Under the pieces are notes generated by a model that saw only the letters and a program-made list of their open reading frames with translations, searched no databases and was not told the DNA's origin. From the NCBI RefSeq assembly GCF_047308265.1, contig NZ_JBKQWY010000002.1, positions 1 to 64,000 on the forward strand: 64,000 nt of DNA, read 5' to 3'. Each line of letters opens with the position of its first letter. The first letter of the stretch is position 1. Below are positions 6,269-15,905 of this stretch, piece by piece. Position numbers and translations under genes: made by a program. The stretch comes from Maricaulis sp047308265 (GTDB lineage Bacteria > Pseudomonadota > Alphaproteobacteria > Caulobacterales > Maricaulaceae).

Positions 6269-9004
6269 ATGATGATCCGCACACTTACGGCAGCGGCAAC
6301 AGCCTTGCTGTCGATTACAACGATCGCAACGGCTCAAATGCCGGATGTCGATATTCCGTTCGAACGGTTCGAACTGGAAAACGGACTGACCGTCATTGTT
6401 CACGAAGACCGCAAGGCGCCGATTGTGGCTGTCAGTGTCTGGTATGGCGTTGGTTCCGCTGACGAGCCGGAAGGTAAGACCGGCTTTGCCCATCTGTTTG
6501 AACACTTGATGTTCAACGGGTCGGAAAACTTCAACGACGACTATTTTGGTCCGTTCGAACAAGTCGGCGCCACGGGTATGAACGGCACCACCTGGTTTGA
6601 CCGCACGAATTACTTCCAGACCGTGCCGACGCCCGCCCTTGAAATGGCTCTGTGGATGGAATCCGACCGCATGACCCACCTGATGGGCGCGATCGACCAG
6701 GACAAGCTGGATGAGCAGCGCGGCGTGGTTCAGAACGAGAAACGCCAGGGCGATAACCAGCCCTATGGCATGGTCAACTATTCCCAGCTGCGCGCCCTTT
6801 TCCCGGAAGGCCATCCGTATGCGCATTCCACCATCGGCTCCATGGCCGATCTGGAAGCGGCGTCTCTGGACGATGTCGGCGATTGGTTCGAACAATTCTA
6901 TGGTGCGTCCAACGCCATCGTCGTCCTGGCTGGTGATATCGATGCCGAAACGGCCCGCCCGCTGGTCGAGCGGTATTTCGGCGATGCCCCGGTTGGTCCT
7001 CCGATCACCCGCATGCAGGGCTGGGTTCCCGAGCGGGAATATGAGACCCGCGAGGTGATGTATGACGAGGTCCCGCAGGCCCGCATCTATCGCACCTGGG
7101 TCGTGCCGGGCCGGACCACCATGGAGCGCGCGGATCTGGAGCTCTTTGCCGAGGTTCTGGGTGGAGGCCGCACTTCGCGCCTCTATCGTGAACTCGTGTT
7201 TGAAGGTCAGGTCGCCTCCAGTGCCTTTGCTTATGTGCAGGAGCATCAGCTGGCCTCCATGTTTGAAATCCAGGTGACGCTGAACCCCGATGCCGATGTG
7301 GCCGATGTGTCGGCCCAGATCGACGCCATTGTCGACGAGCTGCTGGAAAACGGTCCGACTGAGGACGAGATTCAAGCGGCCCAGACCGGTATCAATGCCT
7401 CCACGATCCGCGGTCTTGAACAGATCGGTGGCTTCGGTGGCAAGGCTGTCGCCCTGGCCCAGGGTGAGCTCTATGCCAATGATCCGGGCTTCTGGCGGAC
7501 CTATCTTGAGCGCGTCAACGCGACTACGGCTGACCAGACCCTGACGACCGCGCGTGAATGGCTCAATACCGGCTATCACCAGATCGAGGTTTTGCCTTTC
7601 GGTGAAATGGCGTCGGTGGAAACCGATGCGGACCGGTCCGGCCTGCCTGAAGTCGGCGAAACGCCGGTTCTTCAATGGCCCTCCGTCGAGACGGCGGAAT
7701 TGTCCAATGGTGTGGAGATTGTCTTTGTGCGCCGCGATGCGGTGCCGGTCGTCGGTCTCTCCATGGTGTTTGATGCCGGTTATGCCGCTGACAATGTCGG
7801 GGGTGCGCCGGGTCTGAACAGCTTTGTCATGGATATGCTGGATGAAGGTGCGGGCCGTATGGACGCGCTGGAAATTGCAGCGGAAGCCGAACGCCTGGGC
7901 GCCAATCTGTCGACCGGATCCAGCCTGGACCAGTCCACGGTGTCCCTCTCGGCGTTGAACACCACGCTGGCTGACTCGCTCGAGCTGATGGCCACGGTGA
8001 TCATGGATCCGACCTTTGCCGACGACGATATTGAGCGCCGTCGTCAAGCCCGTCTCAATGGTATCAACCAGGAAATGGCCCAGCCGGTCGGCTTGGCCCT
8101 GCGCCTCCTGCCGCCGGAACTCTATGGTGAAGGGCATGCCTATGCTGTGCCGTTCACGGGGTCGGGGACGCCGGAAGCTGTCAGCAGCTTCACACGGGAA
8201 GATCTCGTCAATCACCAGCGCAACTGGTTGCGTCCGGATAATGCCACCCTGTTCATCGTGGGTGACACGACGCTGGATGAAATCCGTCCGATGCTGGAGC
8301 GGGCCTTCCGGGGCTGGCGTGCACCGCGCACCGCCCTGCCGGAGAAAAACCTGGCCACTGTCGCCAATGCCGATCAGCCGCGCATCATCATCGTGGACCG
8401 CCCGAATTCGCCGCAGTCCATGATCCTGGCCGGTCGTCTGGGTCCTGAAGGCAGCCATCCGCAGGACATCGCCATCAATGCGGCAAACGACGCCATCGGG
8501 GGTCAGTTTTCTGCACGGGTGAACATGAATCTGCGCGAAGACAAGGGGTGGGCCTATGGTGCCTATACCTTCCTCAATGGCGCTCTGGGACAGCGCCCGT
8601 GGATGGTCTACGCGCCGGTTCAAACCGACCGGACAGCGGATTCCATGGCGGAACTCGTGCGTGAGCTGACGGAGTTCACGGGCGATAACCCGATGACGGC
8701 GGATGAGTTGACCCGCACGATCAACAACGCCACGCGCTCGCTGCCGGGACAGTATGAAACCGCCAGCTCGGTGCGCGGTTCCCTGATCTCTAGCCATCTG
8801 TATGGCCGGGGCTGGGACTATCCCGCCACCCTGACCGAGGCCTATCGCTCGCTCGACCTTGATGAGGTGCGTGGTGTGGCCGGCGAACTGGTGACCGCAG
8901 ACGATCTGGTCTGGATGGTGATCGGTGATGCTGCCGTGATCGAAGAGTCGATCCGCGAGCTTGGCATTGGCGAGATTGAAGTCCGACGCGTGGGCGGCGA
9001 GTAA
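6269..9004 (+). CDS. secreted M16-family zinc metallopeptidase
   Basis: A 911-residue exported protease of the pitrilysin/M16 family (PqqL/processing-peptidase type) that degrades peptides inside a clam-like chamber. The active N-terminal repeat has the inverted zinc motif HLFEH (75-79) and a downstream acidic ligand in VVQNEKR; the second, inactive M16 repeat fills the C-terminal half. The ATG at 6269 is chosen because GGGGAGAG precedes it and the first 22 residues form a clear signal peptide (MMIRTLTAAATALLSITTIA then TAQ). An open frame extends upstream to 6179 but lacks a binding site. A strong terminator follows the gene. Confidence 0.93.
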   Translation: MMIRTLTAAATALLSITTIATAQMPDVDIPFERFELENGLTVIVHEDRKAPIVAVSVWYGVGSADEPEGKTGFAHLFEHLMFNGSENFNDDYFGPFEQVGATGMNGTTWFDRTNYFQTVPTPALEMALWMESDRMTHLMGAIDQDKLDEQRGVVQNEKRQGDNQPYGMVNYSQLRALFPEGHPYAHSTIGSMADLEAASLDDVGDWFEQFYGASNAIVVLAGDIDAETARPLVERYFGDAPVGPPITRMQGWVPEREYETREVMYDEVPQARIYRTWVVPGRTTMERADLELFAEVLGGGRTSRLYRELVFEGQVASSAFAYVQEHQLASMFEIQVTLNPDADVADVSAQIDAIVDELLENGPTEDEIQAAQTGINASTIRGLEQIGGFGGKAVALAQGELYANDPGFWRTYLERVNATTADQTLTTAREWLNTGYHQIEVLPFGEMASVETDADRSGLPEVGETPVLQWPSVETAELSNGVEIVFVRRDAVPVVGLSMVFDAGYAADNVGGAPGLNSFVMDMLDEGAGRMDALEIAAEAERLGANLSTGSSLDQSTVSLSALNTTLADSLELMATVIMDPTFADDDIERRRQARLNGINQEMAQPVGLALRLLPPELYGEGHAYAVPFTGSGTPEAVSSFTREDLVNHQRNWLRPDNATLFIVGDTTLDEIRPMLERAFRGWRAPRTALPEKNLATVANADQPRIIIVDRPNSPQSMILAGRLGPEGSHPQDIAINAANDAIGGQFSARVNMNLREDKGWAYGAYTFLNGALGQRPWMVYAPVQTDRTADSMAELVRELTEFTGDNPMTADELTRTINNATRSLPGQYETASSVRGSLISSHLYGRGWDYPATLTEAYRSLDLDEVRGVAGELVTADDLVWMVIGDAAVIEESIRELGIGEIEVRRVGGE

Positions 9005-9031
9005 ATCGTCACACCTGCCAGAGACACAGGA

Positions 9032-9064
9032 AAGCGGGAACCCTCGGGTTCCCGCTTTTTCTTT
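9032..9064 (+). terminator. rho-independent terminator after the M16 peptidase
   Basis: A 10-bp GC-rich stem (AAGCGGGAACCC / GGTTCCCGCTT) with a TCG loop is followed by TTTTTCTTT, 28 bases after the peptidase stop codon. Confidence 0.93.
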
Positions 9065-9159
9065 ACCAGACGCGTTCAAGCCTGAAAGATTTAAGCTTGG
9101 TGTGGCGTGTTTAATCGGCCAAGTCTTATTGCGCTTCGGGGGTTACCCGTTCGAGGCGA

Positions 9160-9723
9160 TCAGATACGCTCAGCGATCTTGATCACGACCTTGCATCCGG
9201 TCTGGATGAAGCGGGACAGCAGCGGATAAGCCGCCGCCTCGCGTGCGCCTTCCTCCACGGCCAGGTCACGGTGGGCGACTTCTTCCTCGCGGAATTTGTC
9301 AAAGAGGGTCGCAAGCTCGTCCTCGCCCATCTCGCGCAATTCTTCCACCTGCCCGGCATAATGCGCCTCGATTACGGTCTCGACCGCTTCGGTACAGGCA
9401 TGGGCGGCCTTTTCGCCCATCAGTGCGGTTCCCGCCCCCAGGGCCTGACCGGCAATGTTCCAGATCGGGGCCAGCACAGTCGGGCGGGCCTTGTGTTCCA
9501 TGATCAGCCCGTCAAACGCGTCGAGATGATGCTGTTCATCGGCTTCCATCTCTTCGAGCTGGTCGGCAATGCGGGCCTTGTGGGGAAGCTTGCCAAACAC
9601 CGCGCGTTGTCCGCGATAGATGGCGACGGCGCCATATTCTCCGGCATGATCCACGCGGATCATCTGTTCGATGCGCGCCGTATTGCGTTTGCGACCCGGC
9701 ATGGGTGGTGTGAAATCGCTCAT
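9160..9723 (-). CDS. coq7: demethoxyubiquinone hydroxylase Coq7
   Basis: Coq7 hydroxylates 2-octaprenyl-3-methyl-6-methoxybenzoquinol at C5 in ubiquinone synthesis. The 187-residue protein shows the carboxylate di-iron ligands of the family: Glu in DHAGEYGAVAIYRGQ, ExxH in EADEQHHLDAF, Glu in CTEAVETVIEAHY, and the final ExxH in REEEVAHRDLA. The start at 9723 (MSDFTPPMPG) overlaps the stop codon of the dsbB gene as ATGA. A longer in-frame reading upstream lies inside dsbB and is not credible. ubiG near the right end serves the same pathway. Confidence 0.95.
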   Translation of the reverse strand: MSDFTPPMPGRKRNTARIEQMIRVDHAGEYGAVAIYRGQRAVFGKLPHKARIADQLEEMEADEQHHLDAFDGLIMEHKARPTVLAPIWNIAGQALGAGTALMGEKAAHACTEAVETVIEAHYAGQVEELREMGEDELATLFDKFREEEVAHRDLAVEEGAREAAAYPLLSRFIQTGCKVVIKIAERI

Positions 9724-10238
9724 TTGCGCAATCCCTGAAGCCCCACAAAGATGGAAACACCGGCCATGCCCAGCGAGATCAGCGCATTGTATCCGGCCAT
9801 CGAAATGCCCAGCAGGGTCCACGCCGCCTCATCACACATCACGGCTGGAATCTCGCCATCGAGCGCCGCGAAGAGATCGGCCGTGTTGACCGAAACAGTG
9901 CCCGCTGTGGTGCAGGTTGCCGGACCGTCCCACCAGTCATACTCAATCCCGGCATGCCAGCCGGCAAAACCAAAGGAGTAAAGGAGAATAGCGGCGATGA
10001 CGAACAGGGCCCAAGGCGCAAACCGGCCCAGATTGGGGCGCACGATCAGGGCTGCTCCTGACGCCAAACCCAGCGCAATGACGGCCATATGGATGTAGCG
10101 CTGGTCATAACACAGGGCGCAGGGTGCATATCGGCCAATATATTCAAAGCCCCAGGCGCCCAGAAGCATCATCAGGGAGCCGGCTGCCATGAGCAGCGGC
10201 CAACGGGTCAGCGGAAATTGGTTCAGCACGGGCGTCAT
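9720..10238 (-). CDS. dsbB: DsbB-family disulfide bond formation protein
   Basis: A 172-residue inner-membrane thiol oxidase that passes electrons from periplasmic DsbA to quinone. It has four membrane helices, the first cysteine pair in APCALCYDQR (CxxC), and a second pair split between GPATCTTAG and PAVMCDEA in the second periplasmic loop. The start at 10238 (MTPVLNQFPLTRWPLL) places the first helix correctly; the open frame continues upstream without a better start. It is coupled with coq7 by a 4-base overlap, which links a quinone-using enzyme with a quinone biosynthesis enzyme. Confidence 0.9.
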   Translation of the reverse strand: MTPVLNQFPLTRWPLLMAAGSLMMLLGAWGFEYIGRYAPCALCYDQRYIHMAVIALGLASGAALIVRPNLGRFAPWALFVIAAILLYSFGFAGWHAGIEYDWWDGPATCTTAGTVSVNTADLFAALDGEIPAVMCDEAAWTLLGISMAGYNALISLGMAGVSIFVGLQGLRK

Positions 10239-10303
10239 GCCTCTACAGTCAGTAAAAAAGCCAATCAGGACAAAGCGACACAATGGCGCAGAGACGGGGC
10301 TGA

Positions 10304-10936
10304 TCAAGCACTGCCGGACAGCCAGCTCGTTACCACATCTTTCATCATCGACAGGGCGGCGTCTCCCACAAATATCAGAAGCGCAATCCATGCCGTACCC
10401 AGCACGAGACCCAGGAGGATCAGCAGTCCGTCCCGTGTGACCAGGCCGAGCGAGGCAATGGCGATGGCGATGCCGGGGGTGGTGTTGGTGGCGGGCAGCG
10501 GGATCATGATGCTCGCGCAAAATACTGTAAACACGAGTCCAATCACTCTCTCCGCACCGGCAGCTGACAGTACCAGAAGTCGCGGGCGCGCGAGGGTTTC
10601 CAGCCATCCGAACCATTTGCGGCCGCCGCGCGCCATGCGTTGCAGACTCTCCAGCGAGAGATTGCGCTCGCGAAAACGTGAGGGCAGCCAGGGTTCGTCG
10701 CGCCCGGCCAGCATCTGCAGGGCGAGGAACATCATCGGAAAGGCCACGACCTGTGGCACGCCGTAGAGAAACGGTATGGAGACGGGCAGTGCAAAGGCGA
10801 ACAGAATGATGCCAAAGGCGCGTTCGCCCAGAGCATCGACAAACTCACCCAGGCTCAGCCCGTCCTCAGGTGCGGTTTCAGCAAGGCTTTCCAGCGCGCT
10901 GATCAGTCCGCCCTGGGGCATCTCATCGTGGGACAT
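10304..10936 (-). CDS. exoD: ExoD-family membrane protein
   Basis: A 210-residue protein of the exopolysaccharide synthesis ExoD family. It has the typical opening LESLAETAPEDGLSLGEFVD, the block LGERAFGIILFAFALPVSIP, and three to four further hydrophobic segments in the C-terminal half. ExoD was named from rhizobia, where it affects exopolysaccharide and alkali tolerance; its molecular activity is unknown. The ATG at 10936 follows AGGGATCTCC and is preferred to an upstream in-frame start that would run into the tRNA promoter region. Confidence 0.88.
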   Translation of the reverse strand: MSHDEMPQGGLISALESLAETAPEDGLSLGEFVDALGERAFGIILFAFALPVSIPFLYGVPQVVAFPMMFLALQMLAGRDEPWLPSRFRERNLSLESLQRMARGGRKWFGWLETLARPRLLVLSAAGAERVIGLVFTVFCASIMIPLPATNTTPGIAIAIASLGLVTRDGLLILLGLVLGTAWIALLIFVGDAALSMMKDVVTSWLSGSA

Positions 10937-11062
10937 AGGGATCTCCGGAAGGCCAAGAAGCAAGGGTGGGCCCGACAGTGTGCAGGCGAGGGGTGAAAAC
11001 ACTGCAAACCAGATTGACATTTGGCGCGCAAGAAACATTCTTGCGGCCACCTGAAACACAGG

Positions 11063-11147
11063 GCCCCTGTGGCGGAATTGGTAGACGCGACGGATTCAAA
11101 ATCCGTTTCCGCAAGGAGTGTCAGTTCGAGTCTGACCAGGGGCACCA
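11063..11147 (+). tRNA. tRNA-Leu (anticodon CAA)
   Basis: An 85-base class II tRNA with CCA encoded. The acceptor arm is GCCCCTG/CAGGGGC, the D arm contains GGAATTGGTAGAC, and the anticodon arm ACGGA-TTCAAAA-TCCGT has CAA at positions 34-36. A short variable arm precedes the T arm with GTTCGAGTC. It reads UUG codons. Confidence 0.97.
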
Positions 11148-11391
11148 TTTTTTCGTTGTTTTCTCTCCGCTCGATACGAATCCCTAGTCATGTTCAGTAT
11201 TGGGGGCGGGCGTGCTTCATCAACCCGCGACAATCTTCTCTGCGTCAGCCCCGCTCGAACCCGAATGCGTTCGCGGTGTTGTGCGGGAGATCGGGCTCGC
11301 CTGAAGCACGCCATCTCTTGTCTCGATTTCCAACCGGCCTGCTGTTAGTGTTCCCTTGAATCTTTGGGGAGATTCGCTCAGGAGGAGAGAC

Positions 11392-12267
11392 ATGCTGACG
11401 CCAGCTCAAGCGGCAGGTGTGACGCGCGGCGTTCTGGCTGTGAGTTTTGCCATTTTGGCCGTGTTCAACATCCTGCCCGGCGCAGAGGCGTCATGGTCAG
11501 CATGGCTGAGTGACCACCCTGTTCTGGGCGACATCTCCAATCAGGCCCTCGGATTGGCGCTCGCCGCCGCCGTCTATCAACTCGCGATTGCAGGTCTGCT
11601 TGGCATACCCATGCTGGGCGCGCGTTTGCGCCGGGTGGGGTATGGGCTTGTGGGCGGGTATGCGATCGGCAATTTGCTGATCCTGGTCTCGAATTCCAAC
11701 TGGCTGTCGCCCATGGCCGATAACCAGGCCTTTGCCGATGGACACATCCTTCTGATCGCCAGTGTCCTGCCGGGCCTGGCCCTCTGGGCCGCCGGTTTTG
11801 AGCATGACCGCATGTTCACCGCACGCCGGCAGGCCGACCAGTCACTGGCCCGCCATCTCATCGTGACGGGGTTGATTTTGGTGCTGATGTATATCGGCCT
11901 GACCAAAATCTGGCCCACTCCCGCTGATTATACCGGGCAAAGATTTGCGGCGTCTCTGATTGGGCGCGTGTCGGGCGAGGTCTGGGGGCCTTGGATTCTC
12001 AAAGTGTTGGGTGTCATTCAGATTGTGACGGCACTGGCGCTTAGCGGGTTTTGGTATAGTCGGCGCTTCTTGCGGGCGGGCCTGATCCTTGGAGCGTTCT
12101 GGATCGTCTGGGCCTGGGTCAACGCCACCACGTCGGGCCATTTTTTCCAACCCGGTGCGGGTTCGACCTGGCAGTTGGGGGATATGGGAGAATGGGCCCT
12201 CAAGACCAGCTGGGCGGCAGCGGCCCTTCTGGCCATCCTGTCCGAGCGCCGTCGGCGTCGTCGTTGA
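11392..12267 (+). CDS. polytopic membrane protein, paralogue 1
   Basis: A 291-residue integral membrane protein with about seven hydrophobic helices and a polybasic C-terminus (SERRRRRR). No enzymatic motif is seen. The loop GLTKIWPTPADYTGQ, and the helices around it, weakly recall DoxX/DUF417 (YkgB-type) inner-membrane proteins, but I cannot confirm this. The ATG at 11392 follows a strong GGAGGAGAG site. The next gene encodes a clear paralogue on the same strand 114 bases on, so the pair comes from tandem duplication. The 244 bases between the tRNA and this gene show nothing else. Confidence 0.8.
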   Translation: MLTPAQAAGVTRGVLAVSFAILAVFNILPGAEASWSAWLSDHPVLGDISNQALGLALAAAVYQLAIAGLLGIPMLGARLRRVGYGLVGGYAIGNLLILVSNSNWLSPMADNQAFADGHILLIASVLPGLALWAAGFEHDRMFTARRQADQSLARHLIVTGLILVLMYIGLTKIWPTPADYTGQRFAASLIGRVSGEVWGPWILKVLGVIQIVTALALSGFWYSRRFLRAGLILGAFWIVWAWVNATTSGHFFQPGAGSTWQLGDMGEWALKTSWAAAALLAILSERRRRRR

Positions 12268-12381
12268 GGACTTGGCAAAAACAGGATTCCTGATCGTGAA
12301 GACCTGAGGTGTTTACATCTTGGCCAGACTTTCCATGATCTAGTCGTCGCACTACGTCTTTTGAAAAGGAGACTGCGCACC

Positions 12382-13266
12382 GTGATCAAATCTGTGCACG
12401 CCGCCATTCTGACACGCTGGACTCTCGTCAGCGTCTTTGGACTGTTTGGCCTGTTCGGACTCTTTCCTGGTGCGGCCAGTCACTGGCGATCCTGGCTGAG
12501 CGAACACGCTTTGCTGGACGGGCTGACGGGTTCGGGATGGCTGGTCGCCTTGCTGATGGCAGCCTATTCGTTTCTCATCGCGGCGCTGCTGGGTTTCCCC
12601 GGCCTGTCCGCTGGATGGAGGCGGAGCGGCTACAGGCTGGCTGCTTTTTACGGTGGTTTGGTCGCCCTCTTGGTCATCATCAATCCGTTCTGGTTGTCGG
12701 ACCTGCACGTGCTGACCACGTTTCGCGACGGGCATACTCAACTGATCAGTCTCGTTCTTCCAGGGCTTGCGCTGTGGACTGCAGGAACGGAAGGAACCGG
12801 TCGGACCGGTCGAGACAATCGCTTCGCCAGGGAATGGGGGCGTCACCTGATGGTCGCAGGGCTGATTCTCTTCATGGTCTTTGTGGGGCTGGTCAAAATC
12901 TGGCCGACCGAGGCGGATTATGCCCGCGCGGTCTATGCCAACAGCTTCTACAAATGGCTGGGGTCTGGTGAGACTCTAAACACGGTTCTGGTCTGGACCG
13001 GCTATGGACAGATTATTGCCGCACTGGCACTGGCGGGCTACTGGTTCTCTCGGCCTGTCTTCCGGCTCGGGCTCGCCATGATGGCCTTCTGGCAGCTCCA
13101 CGCCTACCTGATCCTTGTTCAGCCCGGTCTGGAATGGATCGATTTTGAGACAGAGACCGGATTTGCGGTGGGTGTGACACTGGTTTGGGCCTTGAAACTC
13201 ACCTGGGTGACAGCTGTTGTGGTCGTCCTTGCGTCGGAACGCCAGCGCCGTCGCCTGTGGCCTTGA
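12382..13266 (+). CDS. polytopic membrane protein, paralogue 2
   Basis: A 294-residue membrane protein sharing the plan of the gene before it: PGAxxxWxxWLS near the N-terminus, VLPGLALW in the middle, GLVKIWPTEADYARAVY in a loop, and ALKLTW ... ASERQRRR at the C-terminus. The shared KIWPTxADY motif with conserved Trp, Pro and Tyr is probably functional. The GTG start at 12382 is chosen because AAAGGAGA lies nine bases upstream; a TTG at 12361 overlaps that site. Function unknown. Confidence 0.78.
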   Translation: MIKSVHAAILTRWTLVSVFGLFGLFGLFPGAASHWRSWLSEHALLDGLTGSGWLVALLMAAYSFLIAALLGFPGLSAGWRRSGYRLAAFYGGLVALLVIINPFWLSDLHVLTTFRDGHTQLISLVLPGLALWTAGTEGTGRTGRDNRFAREWGRHLMVAGLILFMVFVGLVKIWPTEADYARAVYANSFYKWLGSGETLNTVLVWTGYGQIIAALALAGYWFSRPVFRLGLAMMAFWQLHAYLILVQPGLEWIDFETETGFAVGVTLVWALKLTWVTAVVVVLASERQRRRLWP

Positions 13267-13390
13267 CGCTGAAACTTAGCGTAACGTTTTGAAATAGGCT
13301 TCACACTTACCTCGCCAGAAGGCGTGCCTGCTTGACCCGTGCGCCAAGACGGGATGCTTTGACCGAAAACAAGATCGGGGAGATCAGGCC

Positions 13391-15184
13391 ATGGGACTGC
13401 TGTCAGCGGTCAAGCGTGAGCTTAGCTACATCACGCAAATGCGCGATATTCTGAGTAAGGTTGATGCGGTTGGACCAAAGTCCGGCCTGCGTGTGCCGGA
13501 TCATATCGAACGCACAGTCGATGCCTATCCGGACCGGGTGATGGCGTATACGGATGAGGGTGAGATCCGGTATGCCCAGTTCGACGCCTATGCCAACCAG
13601 GTAGCCAGCTGGGCTCTGGCCCAGGGGCTCAAGCCCGGCGATTGCGTCGCCCTTCTGATGGGCAATAAATGGCAATACATCGCGATCTGGTTTGGCCTCT
13701 CCAAGGTCGGGGTCACCGCTTCACTGCTCAATAATCAGCTGGCCGGCAAATCGCTCGCGCATTGCCTCAATGTTGGCGAAAGCGCTCATCTGATCGTGGA
13801 TGCGGATCTGTTCGAGAATTACACCTCGGCCTGTGACCATGATTGCGACGCGGTGGTGCCCTGGATCTATGGCGATGCGCCCGAGGGTGTGGCCAGCTTT
13901 ACCGACACGATCGCCAGCTGTGGAGATGAACGTCCGGACACGGCGTTGCGCGCCGAGGTCAAGAATTCGGACACCGCACTGAAAATGTTCACCAGCGGCA
14001 CGACCGGGCTGCCCAAGGCGGCGCTCGTGACCCATATCCGCGCGCTGTATTATCTCAACGCCTTTGCGGCGACCTCCAAATCCGGCCTGGATGACCGCAT
14101 GTATCTGGTCCTGCCGCTCTATCATGCAACGGGTGGTCTGTGCGGCGTGGGCTGTGCGCTCTCTTATGGCGGCGCCCTCATTATCCGGGATCGCTTCTCG
14201 GCCTCAGCGTTCTGGCCGGACGTGAAACACTTCAAGGCGACCCAGTTCATGTATGTGGGCGAGCTGTGCCGCTTCCTCGTGAATTCACCGGAGGCTCCGG
14301 AAGAAAAAGAGCATTCGCTTCGCGTCGCGATCGGTAACGGCATGCGCCGTGATGTGTGGGACGCGTTCCAGGCCCGGTTCAACCTGCCCTGGATCATCGA
14401 ATTCTATGGATCCACCGAAGGCAATGTCGGTCTGGTCAATGCCACCAACTTTCCGGGAGCGGTCGGCCGTGTGCCCGGCTATCTGAAGAGCCGTTTCAAT
14501 GTCGAACTGGTTCGTTTCGATATCGATACGGAAATGCCGGTGCGTGATGAAAATGGTCGCTGCATTGTGTGTGGACCGGATGAAGTGGGCGAGGCCGTCG
14601 GGCGGATCGATCCGAATGACAGTCGTTTCCGGTTCGACGGATACGGTTCAAAGGCGGATACTGAGAAGAAGATCCTGCGCGATGTGTTCAAGCCGGGCGA
14701 TGCCTGGTTCCGCACGGGCGATCTGATGAGCCGCGACAAGCTTGGCCATTTCTTCTTTGTCGATCGGGTCGGCGATACGTTCCGTTGGAAATCCGAGAAT
14801 GTGGCGACGGGCGAGGTGGCCGAGGCCCTGAATGTGCCCGGTATCGAACAGGCCAATGTGTATGGCGTCGAGGTTGACGGGCATGCAGGGCGTGCAGGCA
14901 TGGCCGCCATTGTGGGGCAGCCCGATGCGATCGATCTCGACAGTCTGCATGCGCATGTCCATGACAGCCTGCCGGCCTATGCTCGTCCGCTCTTCCTGCG
15001 TCTCCAGGAACAGACCGACACAACGGGCACGTTCAAGTTTCGCAAGGTCGATCTGGTGAAAGATGGATTTAATCCTCAAAAGATCGACGAACCGCTCTTT
15101 TTCGATCATCCGAGTCTGGGTAAATACGTGCCATTGACGCCTGAGATTTTCGGGCAGATCCAGGATGGAAGCCTTCGCATATGA
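13391..15184 (+). CDS. long-chain acyl-CoA synthetase (FATP/VLACS type)
   Basis: A 597-residue ATP-dependent ligase activating long- or very-long-chain fatty acids to CoA thioesters. The AMP-binding P-loop TSGTTGLPKAALVTH starts near residue 201 and the second adenylation motif EFYGSTEGNVGLVN near 336. The late motif YGSKADTEKK, TGDLMSRDKLGHFFFVDR and the C-terminal lysine segment TGTFKFRKVDLVKDGF also fit. The sequence is closest in style to fatty-acid-transport-protein-like synthetases rather than FadD. The stop overlaps the start of the next gene as ATGA, so the two are translated together. Confidence 0.93.
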   Translation: MGLLSAVKRELSYITQMRDILSKVDAVGPKSGLRVPDHIERTVDAYPDRVMAYTDEGEIRYAQFDAYANQVASWALAQGLKPGDCVALLMGNKWQYIAIWFGLSKVGVTASLLNNQLAGKSLAHCLNVGESAHLIVDADLFENYTSACDHDCDAVVPWIYGDAPEGVASFTDTIASCGDERPDTALRAEVKNSDTALKMFTSGTTGLPKAALVTHIRALYYLNAFAATSKSGLDDRMYLVLPLYHATGGLCGVGCALSYGGALIIRDRFSASAFWPDVKHFKATQFMYVGELCRFLVNSPEAPEEKEHSLRVAIGNGMRRDVWDAFQARFNLPWIIEFYGSTEGNVGLVNATNFPGAVGRVPGYLKSRFNVELVRFDIDTEMPVRDENGRCIVCGPDEVGEAVGRIDPNDSRFRFDGYGSKADTEKKILRDVFKPGDAWFRTGDLMSRDKLGHFFFVDRVGDTFRWKSENVATGEVAEALNVPGIEQANVYGVEVDGHAGRAGMAAIVGQPDAIDLDSLHAHVHDSLPAYARPLFLRLQEQTDTTGTFKFRKVDLVKDGFNPQKIDEPLFFDHPSLGKYVPLTPEIFGQIQDGSLRI

Positions 15185-15756
15185 GCCAGCCCGCCGCGAC
15201 GCCTGATCGTATCCTCGACTTTTGGTTCAATCAGGCCGGACCGGCGAAATGGTATGAGGGCGGACCCGCCTTTGATGCCCGGGTCCGACGTCAGTTTGCG
15301 AGTGCGGTGGAGATGCATGCGCGCATCATGCTGGCACTGGAGCCGGGTGAGCGCCATGACTGGCAGGCCGAACCCTGGTCGGCCCTTGCTCTGATCATCC
15401 TGTTTGACCAGTTTCCCCGCAATGTCTGGCGCGGTTCCGGCCGGTCCTTTGCCTATGACGGGCTGGCTCGGGAGGTGGCGTCAGACATGATCGAACGCGG
15501 GTATGACTGGGTCATCCCCGGTGCTCAACGCGACTTCATCTACCTTCCATTCATGCATTCGGAAAATCTGGACGACCAGATCTTCTCACTCAGCTGTTTC
15601 CGCGAGCGATTGGATCACCAACGCCAGGTGCCCTACGCCCTCGACCACCACGCCATTATCGAACGGTTCGGGCGTTTTCCCTATCGCAATGCCGCACTCC
15701 AGCGGCCCACGACCGAGGCCGAGACAGCCTGGCTTACCGAGCGGACGGCAGGCTGA
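15181..15756 (+). CDS. DUF924 family protein
   Basis: A 191-residue cytosolic all-helical protein. The opening ILDFWF, the run ALALIILFDQFPRNVWRGSGR and the later FIYLPFMHSENLDDQ and HHAIIERFGRFPYRN are diagnostic of DUF924, whose structure is TPR-like and whose biochemical role is unknown. It is translationally coupled with the acyl-CoA synthetase upstream, suggesting a shared transcript. Confidence 0.93.
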   Translation: MSQPAATPDRILDFWFNQAGPAKWYEGGPAFDARVRRQFASAVEMHARIMLALEPGERHDWQAEPWSALALIILFDQFPRNVWRGSGRSFAYDGLAREVASDMIERGYDWVIPGAQRDFIYLPFMHSENLDDQIFSLSCFRERLDHQRQVPYALDHHAIIERFGRFPYRNAALQRPTTEAETAWLTERTAG

Positions 15757-15905
15757 CCCCGGCAAAATTCGCCGCGTGGCAAGCTTGTCCGTTGTCCGGG
15801 GGCTTCGCTCTGACGTAATGCGTTGATGTAAATGGCTTAATTTCCGGAACCGTCTGGCATTGGCCTTGCGTTGCATGCAAGCATAGCTTTGCCCCGGGGA
15901 CATTC

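Noticed and set aside
6218..9079. A 953-codon open frame on the minus strand, antisense to the M16 peptidase
   Set aside because: It mirrors the peptidase gene, has no domain, no start site and no hydrophobic or motif pattern. Long antisense frames are common in GC-rich genes with strong third-position bias.
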